From: Amphimedon queenslandica
Lineage: Eukaryota; Porifera; Demospongiae; Haplosclerida; Niphatidae
DNA: 64,000 nt
Assembly (NCBI RefSeq): GCF_000090795.2
Contig: NW_003546250.1
Coordinates: 186,001 to 250,000 of the forward strand
Reading direction: 5' to 3'
Position 1 is the stretch's first letter. Every line of letters starts with the position of its first letter. The notes beneath the pieces were generated by a model. It did not search any database, had not been told where the DNA came from, and worked only from the letters and a program-made list of their open reading frames with translations. The position numbers and the translations under genes are program-made. Shown one piece after another: positions 54,514 through 64,000 of this stretch.

Positions 54514-55133
54514 ATGGCTGCTCCCACTTCTCCTCCAAGCTACCAAAGATCTGTGTACAATGATAACAACTTAAGCTTTCTAAACCCTGGAAATAGTACC
54601 AGGCTAGAAAATCAGCCACGGAATAATGGTGAAAATATTGAACCAGAGCCATTTGAAACCCTCCTTGATGTAAGCTTCCATTTTGTGTTTATATGTACAT
54701 TCAAGTGTATATTGCCATTTAGCTATAACTGGTTTTTTTATTGCAGTTGGATTTCAAGACAGTCTTTTATGAGCACCAAAGCACTCCAACTATACCTCAA
54801 GTTTATGCTATCTACAATAAGGTCTTCCACTTTACAAAGGCGATAGTCTACAATGGCCTGGTCTTGATATTTGGCATATTTATTACTCTCGTGTGGGCCT
54901 TTCTTGCAAGCATTTTAGCTTTTGTCACAACCTGGGTGTGGTGGCCTATAATGAGATCCGCGCTGTTCGTTAGTGGGGCAACTATTCCAGCTGTTGTGGA
55001 GCCAATGAAGGCATTTTTGACTCCACTTGCTGATGTACATGCTCGCATCTTTCGGCAGATTCGTATTAATGCCACATTCAATGGCGGTTTTAATCCAAGG
55101 ATTAATGATAGAGCAGCTTCAAGCAATGTTTGA
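54514..55133 (+). CDS. Caveolin-like membrane protein, copy 2
   Basis: Exon 1 gives MAAPTSPPSYQRSVYND...ETLLD (an upstream in-frame ATG at 54427 is possible); exon 2 (from 54748) starts LDFKTVFYEHQSTPTIPQVYAIYNKVF, then a hydrophobic hairpin (LVLIFGIFITLVWAFLASILAFVTTWVWWPIM), and VVEPMKAFLTPLADVHARIFRQIRINATFNGGFN. The latter parallels caveolin DPLFEAVGKIFSNVRINLQ. The intron falls at the same codon as in copy 1 (TD/LD then L-F), so they are tandem duplicates, now well diverged. Confidence 0.78.
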
Positions 55134-55344
55134 ATTTTTGAATTTTAAACATTATTTTATACATGCTTCACTGACTAGTATAATTTGTGTATGCCTGTTA
55201 GACTATAGATTTCATTTTTGTGTCAATTTTTTAAATATTTTTTTCTAAAAATAACAATGAATGAATCATTAACAAACACACAATACAGAGAGAGAGACAA
55301 ACTATAGTAAACTAAATAAACACAACTTAAGAAAAGGAATGCAA

Positions 55345-56469
55345 TTATAAAGATGGTGAGGGTGTGGGTGTTGCAACTGGTGCTTTCAGTCCAGTCACAT
55401 AGTATGCACCAAAGAAAGAGTCAACATCCCTTGCAATGATACTCAGGTTTGGATCATTGTCAGGATTATCTTGTGTCACTGGTACAACAGCAATATAATC
55501 GCCTGCTGTCAAATGGAATAGACCACCTTGATACTTGCTTCCACCTGCCGAGCCTTTGTTCCATGTGGTGTAGCTGCGCATAAAGTCCCCGTCCATATCA
55601 TTACCAGGATTAGTGTATGCTAGGTTCTTCTCCATGCTATAGCAGTAGCAGTCGTTAGACTCATCTTTACATTCACATCTGACTGTCATGTGACCTAGTT
55701 TGGTTGATGGGCCATCATGTGAAGTGATGTTGAGAAGGATTTGACTGTACAAGAAGTAGATCCCTTCCACTGGGACTCTAAGAAACCCGTTCTTGGAGTT
55801 GTACTTCATTCCTCCAAGAACATGGCCATTCCTTCCTTTATCACAACTCCAGCCAGCAGAGAGTATTGGTATCCTGGTCTCAAAGAAGGTTTCTAAAAGA
55901 TATGCATACAATAAAGCATCTACTGACTCATGGACATTTACTAATAAGATGAATATTAGAGGCTCCAAAGCTTTTCCCTGCAATATGAGCTGATGGTTTG
56001 ACAGTCTGCAGAGTAAGCAAACATTTTATGAATGATGTCATTTGTTGATAGTCTGAACTCACCAAAGTTGAATCATGAGAAGAAGAGCAGCTGGTACTTC
56101 TGGCTACTCTGTTAGCTGTTTCATTGTATTCTGAATCATGCAAGTACTGGGCAACCTGCATAAGAAACAAGAAAGAGATGGATGACTTAATAAAAGGTAT
56201 ATATACATAATGTGCATGCAGTTTGGATGTCTTGCTCAAAGTTGCAAGCTAACCTGGTGCAGTATCCTTTGCTCTTGCTTCTCAGTGTATTGTGGCAAGT
56301 GACCATTCCTAAGTTCTTGATGGCTAGTGATCTGCAGTGCCAGAGTGCAAGCAGATAAAGCTAGAGCAATAGTCCCAGTCGTGATTGCAATTGCAAGAAG
56401 AACGTTTCGGCAACAATTGCTACGACTAGCCTTTGAAGGTGCTGGAGTCAGACCTTTCTCAGAGTCCAT
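55345..56469 (-). CDS. TNF-superfamily ligand, type II membrane protein
   Basis: The start at 56469 gives a basic cytoplasmic end (MDSEKGLTPAPSKASRSNCCRNVL), a single membrane helix (LAIAITTGTIALALSACTLAL) and a stalk over two exons. The TNF homology domain begins PSAHIAGKSF, with RIPILSAGWSC, GGMKYNSKNGFLRVPVEGIYFLYSQILLN (typical GxxYxxGxLxVPxxGxYFVYSQV), then LGHMTVRCECK, GGLFHLTAGDYIAVVPV and SFFGAYYVTGLKAP, ending in a short Pro/Thr tail. Trimeric secreted or membrane ligand expected. Four exons, in phase. Cys residues in the domain may form a disulfide. The specific receptor is unknown. Confidence 0.9.
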
Positions 56470-58686
56470 TTTTGTTCTTGTAAAATTGAAGGAAAGGAGA
56501 AGTAGAGATACCGTTGCAAAGAGAAGCAAAAGAGAGAATCTCTTGGTATTCGATTCTTTGTTTTTCTTTTAAGAAATTCAGCTATGTATATTCCAATTTA
56601 TGGAACCCTTTTTATAACTTTACTGCCCACCAGCTAATCTTCCATGAATATCATTATAACTTTATGACAGAGTTAAAATTCCCTCAGTTATGATGTTCTT
56701 GTGGTGCTTTTCACAATACTACCAGTAGTATATTACATTAGAGCTGTTATTGTAAACATACAAATCCTCACAATGACAAAAGGGCTAGTACCTTTTGTCA
56801 TTCAGCAGGATTTGTGGGTAGTGTATCAAACAGTTTTGATGATAAGCTTCATTGGAGTTCCTGCTACCAATTAATGCTAAAAAGGGAATTTTGTCCATTA
56901 GGAAGAACTTGTACCGTAACTCCTACATAATATATTTACATATTATAATACTATCACAGGATATAACAAAGTTCTGTGTACGTCTGCAGCTGTTTAAGTT
57001 CAGTGTAGTGTCTGCAAAACAATTAAAATACATATGCATCATGTCATTCACGGTACATATCCCATGGCCCTCTGGTACTAGAACTATTACCAGACAATAA
57101 TATGATACATATATCCATAATCGAGTTAGCTGGGAAGTCATATTACATCCTTATGTATACATTTAATGCAAAACAATCAAGCTTAAGGGTAGACTGCAGC
57201 TGGCACTTTGTTTATAAGCTATATGTGAGCCAGCTAATGTTAATTCCCTCCCAGGAGGCATGGGCCCACCTCCCAGAAGGAAGCAGGGACTACCCATAGG
57301 TGTCAAACATTGCTCAGGCAACTGATAAGAACCATAGTTCTAAGAAAACCCTGCAGTGCTATCAAAACTGAAAGGAGTGACCATAGACTGATACTGAATC
57401 CCTCATGCCAACCAAAGGTCGATAAAAGGGATTTTTAATGATATTCAGTGGTAATTGCACTAGCCCATTAGTTTACATACCCATTACTTGAAGACACACC
57501 TATATACAGCAAGTAACCTATAGCCAGCTTATATATTATTAGCATTTGCCTATACACTGTTTAGTATTGGAGAGTATGGTGAGAATAAAGCCTTTCAATG
57601 TTGAAAGGTTGTGCATGAGCATGACAAGTTAAGTGCAGGCTAATAAGTTATGCAGACAGAGACTGACCCACCCAGCAGGTAAGAGACACTTAGAATTAGT
57701 GGAGTCATGGCTCAGTCTTAATTTACACAAAGTGTCAAAACACTTCAAAGCTCACTTCAGTTGAAATTATATCTCCCTTGAAGCAATGGGCTTCATGCGG
57801 ACTAACTATAGTAAATCCATGCATGTGCAGGTAATGCAGTTATTATGAGTTATTTAGTATTATGTATAATTATGTGCATTCATTCCATGTAGGGTATGAG
57901 TGTTAAACTGTAATTTATGATGACATCATGCAATAATCAATGACGAAAAAAGGGGAAGGACTGTATCTCATGCATATATACACAGAATTAGCATAGTACA
58001 CTACTAGGAAAGGGAGTGTTGCATAGTACTGGTTACCTCCTTATTGAAAATGAAGGTTATTTTGAGGGTATAGTTATGATAACTGGCTTGATGAATATTT
58101 TCCCTCACCTTTTTAGAGTTGTTTTAGATAAGAGCTCCATGTAGTTATGAAATGTGATGAAAAAACACATCATTTATTTATCTTTACTCAGTAATCATAA
58201 TTTCCTCCAAAATGATAATCAACTCTGCTTCAAAATCAATCATAGTACATCCCACAGTACTCTGATGTAGGGTAATCCATTAGGTTCATGACAATGAAGA
58301 GGTTTCCAGTTGCATTTGGGTCGTTAGGATCTTCCTGCAGCTCCCAGAGCTCCTTGAGGCTTTCAAAGCTCAGAGTGACAGACCGTTACTGAGTGAGGTT
58401 GCAATATAACAGCAATGCAAGTGCAGGATCAGCAGAAATGAGTCTTAGGGTTACCCCCTCAGAAATCCCCATTACACATACTGTTGAGTGTGCATATGCA
58501 CCCACTCCAAACCTTAGCAATCAGTTCATTAAACACCCACGCAATTTAAAGTTAACCACGCCTATTTTAATTAATTAATTAAAGACCCCACCCACTTTCT
58601 CGACACACCTTCTCATTGCCCTTTAAACTCTTATCATCTTGTGATTATTCTCTGTTCCCAGCTTTCTCTCTCTCACTCTTAGGACT
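56470..58686. other. Gene-poor stretch of about 2.2 kb
   Basis: Nothing clearly coding except a short coding-like segment on the minus strand (58236-58390). An 8-bp perfect hairpin (cctttcaa/ttgaaagg) lies at 57591-57608. Short plus frames near 56852 and 57102 lack recognisable protein. It probably includes promoters of the TNF ligand and AMPK gamma genes. Confidence 0.5.
58236..58390 (-). pseudogene. Coding-like segment, possible orphan terminal exon
   Basis: Reading minus, the frame gives SFESLKELWELQEDPNDPN, then ATGNLFIVMNLMDYPTSEYCGMYYD and a stop at 58236. The amino-acid order looks protein-like, but the upstream codon is a stop and no donor or partner exon is found. It may be a gene remnant or a small gene missing its start. 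Confidence 0.35.
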
Positions 58687-61600
58687 ATGGAGGGAGCTGT
58701 CACCATTAGAGAGGATCCAGACAAGGTAGAGTGGTTTGCTTTTGTGCCTACGTAACAAACTGTTCCTCTTTTTGCTCACATTAGGCCAGTTCTGATGAAG
58801 GAATTGATGCTACAGGTAATGGAGTAAACACAATATGGTAGCTACTAGCGTCACGCACTCACTCACTGTTCAAATGTAATCACTGCTGAGTCTAAACCTC
58901 ATGAAACAATGGATAAAAAGCATGACTAATAGATATTAATTACAAATTATCGTTAATTTTTCACACCTATAGTAACGGCACAATTTCTTTTTTATTTATT
59001 TTTAGGTGAGAGCAGTTATTCTACTGCTCCTAGTTCCCCAGAACCTAAAGAATCTGATACTTTCACCGAAGTAAATTCCGAAGGACGTGATACTCCAGTC
59101 ACTCCCATTTCCTCTGATCAGCCCCGCCCTTATTCCGACCTACAGAACTCTCTCCTCCCGAAATTAACAAAAATGAGTCAAAGTCCACCGGTTCCGAAAC
59201 ACGTTGGGTCTAATAAAACGAGAGTGGGCGGAGCTTCGGGAGGGTATTCCCCTCTAGTCAAACCCGGGGGTGAGCCAGAGATAGTCACTGTGAGACCTTA
59301 TAATGTCCAAGTTGGTTTTAACGCTCCTCAGCGAAGTCCTTCTCTCGAAACTACAGACCCCTCCACTCTTCCAGGCACTGCCAACGTCATTACGTCTCCA
59401 CCGAAGCCACACCCACGTTCCCCTGGCTCTAAACCTGTCTCAATAGAGGAGCTTGATAAAGCAAGACGCCATTATGCTCCCCCGGGCCGTGGGGAGGGAA
59501 AAGGGAGAGGAGGAGGAGAGAGGTCTAAATCTCTTGACTATGATGGTCACACAAAGCCTTCAGAGTTAAACGGATCCAGTTTTTGTCTCGGGTTACCTTC
59601 TTTTCGTGATTATGTACCTGCTTCCACCAGCAATGGAGAGACTATGTACCTCAGAGATGAAGACGGGGAAGGAGGATGGAGTGTCATAGAGTCCAAACCA
59701 AGGTCACTGTCATTTGATATGAAAGATGTGGTAAGAATTGAGTTACACTTGAACTTTGTGTTTATGACTGTCAATGCTCATCTCCCCTCTCTCCCTTTCC
59801 CCCTCTTTCCCTTTCTCCTTCTCTCCCTTTAGTTTCGTGAGACTGAAACTGAGAAGCCATGTAAGCACACACACTGTCCTCATTCTATTATCACACACAA
59901 CACACACAATAATTCATTCTTTGTGTGTGTGCAATAATTAACAATTGTATTTTAACACGTTAGCTTCGGAGGAGTTATACTCTAAATTCCTTAAATCTCA
60001 TACCTGCTATGACCTGATTCCAGAGAGCACTAAAGTTGTCGTCTTTGATACAAAACTAAAAGTAATTGACTCCAACCTCACCCTCCCATTAACACATCTT
60101 TTAATATTGTATGTGTATATGTAGGTAAAGAAGGCGTTTTATGCTCTGGTGATAAATGGTAAGACTATTAATGATAGTATTATCACGCACACACACTGCC
60201 TTTTTTGGGCCGGCCATTTGTACTGTTACTTGTATGGAGACATGTTACAGTAATGATGTTATTGAAGGACAAAAGTTCATAGATTAGAATAACAATGGCC
60301 CAGGGCAGATGAGGCACATGCAATACATGTGTTTCTTATTGTTCAGGGCCTGTTATTGTCACATTCATAGCATAGCATTGAATTTCATTGCATTTATACA
60401 TACAATTAACACACCCCTCACAGGTGTTAGGTCAGCTCCACTTTGGGACAGTAACAATAACAAGTTTGTTGGTAAGGAAGAGAGAGAGGGGGAGGGGGAG
60501 AGAGAGTGTTGGGTGTAAGTTTAAAGCTCTTCTTTTTTAACAGGAATGCTTACCATTACTGACTTTATTAACATATTGAAGACGTATTACAAGTCGCCAA
60601 TTGTAAGTCTACATATCACATGATTGTCACATGACCTCTCCACCCGTAGGTTGGAATGGATGAACTGGAAGAGCAGACCATTCAGACCTGGAGAGGTATG
60701 AGTCCATGTTACTATTTATAACCGTGTCTATTTTTAGTATCAGAAGCGACGATAGCTAAAGTGACATCTACACTAGTGCAGATTGATCCAATGGAAAGGT
60801 AAGATGGTTTAGAGTGACAAATCTTATAATTATGTGTATCTCCTTTCTTCTCTCTCCCCCTCTTTCTCTTTTTCTCTCTCTCTCTCTTAGTCTTTATGAA
60901 GCTGTCAAGATCTTAGTGGAAAATAAAATTCATCGTTTGCCAATCATCGATCAACGTTCTGGAAACTCTCTGTTCATAGCCACACACAAACGCATCCTTC
61001 ACTTCATGTACTTTAATGTAAGCTGCTGCACATCCACCAGGAGTAATGTATATGAGTTATTATATTATTATTATATTCACTATTATTTTGTTATTATTAT
61101 TGTTATTATTATTGTTATTATTATTATTATTTATCCTTTTAATGTGTTTTTTAGTTACTTCATGAGAAGCAGCCATCTTATATGAGTCAGTCATTGGAGG
61201 AGTTAGGGATCGGTAGTTATAAAGATATAGCCACAGTGAGAGAAGATATATTTTAAATTAATTTAACTTATATTTTATTATTATTCAGGTCACATCAGAT
61301 ACACCAATAATTACAGCTTTAAACAAATTTACAGAGCGAAGAGTATCAGCCCTGCCAATAGTCGATAGCTTTGGTAATGCAACTGATAAAATCTAATTGA
61401 AAGATTGATAATGCTTCAATTTGTATAAATAATGAATTTAAAGTGTAGTATTTGCTCATGATATTTACTCTATTTTATTGTGATTCTGTTTATATTTGTG
61501 TGTTACTATGAACAACTGTATGCGTTTTACTGCATTCAGTCAATCCTATATACATGTACATGTGTGTGTACACATTATGAATAATATTATCTTCAATTGT

Positions 61601-62413
61601 TTTTAGGGAAAGTAACTGACATTTATGCCAAGTTTGATGTCATTGTAAGTTCATTCCTTGTAGTATACTGTCCTCCATTACTTGTATCTGGTTCATTTTG
61701 TGTGCCTTCTTTGTAGAATTTAGCTGCAGAGAGAACTTACAATAACCTTGATGTGTCATTGAGGGATGCTTTGAAGCACAGGGCTCAGGTAGAGCCTGTT
61801 TATTGTTGGATTTTTTGAATTATTTTGTGTCTTGTTTTTTAGGGATTTGAGGGTGTCCTTACTTGCCTACCGAGTGATAAATTAGGAGTCATTATTAAGA
61901 AGATTGTTGAATCAAAAGTATCTACATAATACATTGTATACAATACCCTGTACTATAGCCCATGGTTTTTTCCAAAAAATGGCTAAAAAATGACCCCCAA
62001 TTTTTATTACATTTTCTGATACATATTGATGTCCTTATGCTGTGTAGAAAGTTTGAGCTGATTCCGACAAAAACTTTTCAAGTTACGGCCATTTTTAAAA
62101 ATGAGCCAAAATCTGAAAATTTCCTTGTACTATAGCCCATGCTTTTTTCTGAAAAATGGCTCCGAAATCACCCCCAATTTTTATTACATTTTCTGATACA
62201 TATTGATGTCTTTATGCTGTGTAGAGAGTTTGAGCTGATTCCGACTATGAATTTTTGAGTTATGAGCAGATTGATTGTAAGATTTTTGTTTTCTTTCTTT
62301 TTCTTCCACAGGTTCATCGTCTTGTGATTGTTAATACTGATCGTCATGCTATTGGGGTCTTATCTCTCTCCGATATTTTAAGGTTTTTAGTTCTCACGCC
62401 TCATTCAAAATAA
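58687..62413 (+). CDS. PRKAG: AMPK gamma subunit (PRKAG)
   Basis: About 15 exons. The N-terminal quarter is Ser/Pro-rich and disordered ([14 protein letters not shown]...). Four CBS motifs follow: [30 protein letters not shown] with [36 protein letters not shown] with [35 protein letters not shown] with [16 protein letters not shown]; and [30 protein letters not shown] before the stop. The HRxP...D patterns needed for AMP/ATP ribose-phosphate binding are kept. With alpha and beta subunits it senses energy charge. Family A repeats fill the intron before the last exon. Confidence 0.94.
61940..62270. repeat. Family A repeat, two units, inverted, in PRKAG intron
   Basis: Units with tgtactatagcccatggttttt, cccccaatttttattac-type, gtccttatgctgtgtagaaagtttgagctg and atttttaaaaatgagcc, the reverse complement of the CDK12 and COG3 arrays. 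Confidence 0.88.
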
Positions 62414-62507
62414 TAATAATAATAATTGGAACTGAACAAAATTGCACGTAGTTTTATTTTACTTTGACACAATAAAAAACATCATATATTACGGTATGAT
62501 TTTTATG

Positions 62508-63346
62508 TTATGATTTGCTAAAGAGTTCTGAAAAACTCGAGTAGATTGACGAGAGAAAGCTCTTTCCTGTTTCGGCAACAGGTTTTTTAACTGCATCAAC
62601 TGTTGCCTTTCCCGTTAGAATTGAAGTCAACCAGTCAAGTCCTTCATACAGACCATCCCCTTTTATTGCACTCGCTCCCTGTATATCTGTAGCAGAATGT
62701 AAATTAATATCATTGTGTCTAAAAATACCAATATCCATACATGGACATAATAAACTTACACCATTTTCTGTCTCTGATTTGGTGGAGTTCAAGTTTCTCT
62801 GTGATATCTTGAGTGCTCATTGCATTCGGTAGGTCTTGTTTGTTTGCTAGTATCAGAAATGGAGCATCTTTGAGTTCTTCCTCTGCTAGCATTTTTTGAA
62901 GTTCCTCGCGACAATCGTCCAACCTTTCTCTATCATTGCTGTCAATCACATAAATGAATGCATCAGTATTCTGATAGTAGTGTCTGTATAATGGACGCTG
63001 CAAAAAAGATCAGGAATGAAATATTTAATTCTGTGAGTGATCATAATTTACTATTTTATCTCTTCCGCCAACGTCCCAAGCAGTGAAGTTGATACTCTTA
63101 TAATTGACTGTCTCAACATTGAAACCTAAAAACATGATCCATATATCAACAGTAAATATATATCAACAGTGATAGCTCATTCAGTTATAATAGTGACACT
63201 GACTTACCAATGGTTGGTATAACGGTTACGACTTCACCTAATTTAAGCTTATACAGCATAGTTGTTTTTCCAGCAGCATCTAAACCTACTATGAGCAGTC
63301 TGACTTCTTTCTGTCCAAACCATTTTCTCATCAAAGAGTTCCCCAT
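62508..63346 (-). CDS. ARF family small GTPase, variant switch II, extended tail
   Basis: Four exons from 63346: [53 protein letters not shown], then [101 protein letters not shown] and a tail of about 30 residues ([39 protein letters not shown]) absent from ARF1. Gly2 suits myristoylation; P-loop GLDAAGKT and NKQD are intact. Catalytic Gln71 of ARF1 (GGQ) is Arg (GGR), which should slow GTP hydrolysis. ARFs recruit coats to membranes. In tandem with a second copy. Confidence 0.9.
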
Positions 63347-63772
63347 TCTTATTAAACTTATTTGAAGATTGCAAGTGATACTATTGTAGTAAAGATAGCA
63401 TCAGTTATTTATATAAGAAAATCTGTTTATGCTGTCACTTCTGATGAGTAGATTTCTGCTACGTGTCTGCAGGATGTACACGTGGTAATTAAATTGTGTT
63501 CTAAAAATAGAACATGACCAAAGAAGCATTACTATGAATGCAATAAACATTCCAGGCTGAGCCTATAAGGGTCAGAGAATTCAGCTCAGTTGTAAATAGT
63601 ACTCCAAATCCTGATTAGTGATATGAAGCAGTATTTTCATTGTTTTTATACCAGTACACTCATTACTAACTGTTAGAAAGGTGTTTGTCATTTTCATGAT
63701 TGAATAAATTGATAAAACGATAAAATAAAACATGATTTACAAAAGAAGTAATATACAAGATTTTTATAATCA
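63347..63772. other. Spacer between the two ARF-like genes
   Basis: A 426-bp AT-rich spacer that should hold the promoter of the 62508-63346 copy; nothing else recognised. Confidence 0.45.
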
Positions 63773-64000
63773 TTAGTTCTGATTTGAGAAAAGTGCATTA
63801 GTTGCCTCTTTCATTGGCTTTTTAATATATTCTTCTGTTGCTTTCCCAGTCAGTTTGAAATGAAGCCAATCCAGTCCCTCATACAGCCCTTCACCAGTCA
63901 CTGCACTACATCCAGTTATGTCTAAGAAAAAAAGAAGATAAATAACTAGAGAAACATGTGCAGCTGCTTACGCCAACTTCTACTCCTAATATTCTCCAAG
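63773..64000 (-). CDS. Second ARF family GTPase, C-terminal exons only
   Basis: The window edge cuts the gene. Visible are ...LENIRSRSW then, after an intron, [49 protein letters not shown] and a stop at 63773. The [21 protein letters not shown] end identifies ARF, and the tail starts LTGKAT like the neighbour, so they share the extension by tandem duplication. Switch II is outside the window. Confidence 0.85.

Noticed and set aside
57591-57608. 8-bp perfect hairpin, possible terminator or small RNA
   Set aside because: A single short hairpin in AT-rich DNA without other support is expected by chance.

Overview
The window reads as a gene-dense invertebrate animal genome, most likely a demosponge close to Amphimedon queenslandica (inferred from style and gene set, not from a search). 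The DNA is AT-rich and the introns are tiny (many 37-60 bp, GT-AG). Genes sit tens to hundreds of bases apart, often head to head. The gene set is metazoan: a death-domain caspase, a TNF-type ligand, PEN-2, caveolin-like proteins, NEK10, a TSSK-like kinase and an AMPK gamma subunit. No bacterial operon or RBS logic applies, and gene spans given here run from start to stop codon and include introns.

Layout. 1-280: start of a protein disulfide isomerase (minus). 442-4297: NEK10. 4483-7633: tousled-like kinase. 8208-9616: SARNP (minus). 9683-12583: GTF3C4. 12797-13035: tiny YAE1-like protein (minus). 13308-17549: CDK12/13. 18551-22552: multidomain actin-regulator-like protein. 23094-24083: intronless TSSK-like kinase (minus). 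24365-24950: SKP1. 25156-27278: death-domain caspase. 27548-33362: EFTUD2 (minus). 33549-33857: PSENEN. 34081-38176: unclassified kinase with a novel N-terminal half (minus). 38832-39853: Crypton-like recombinase relic. 40077-41781: FAM8A1 (minus). 42021-44214: two tandem TMEM45-like genes (minus). 44303-45730: RBMX2 (minus). 45859-51423: COG3. 51469-52273: unrecognised gene (minus). 52552-53682: WDR53 (minus). 53802-55133: two tandem caveolin-like genes. 55345-56469: TNF-superfamily ligand (minus). 56470-58686: about 2.2 kb with almost nothing coding. 58687-62413: AMPK gamma. 62508-63346 and 63773-64000: two tandem ARF-like GTPases (minus).

Most genes are unrelated housekeeping or signalling genes packed by chance. 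Functional themes recur: RNA processing (SARNP, EFTUD2, RBMX2, CDK12), kinases (five kinase genes plus AMPK gamma) and death/immune-type signalling (caspase, TNF ligand). Seven neighbouring pairs are divergent, with only 66-281 bp between start codons.

The most unusual structure is not a gene. A family of about 176-177-bp tandem units, plus a related family centred on a 38-bp palindrome, is scattered through introns and spacers of at least seven loci in both orientations. Other points to check: a CDK12 whose DFG reads DWG; an ARF with Arg at the catalytic Gln of switch II; a kinase with DFD and an unknown 480-residue N-terminal half; a WH1-like/Cobl-like/acidic-tail protein; a MITE; and a recurrent TCACATGA-type motif in short introns.
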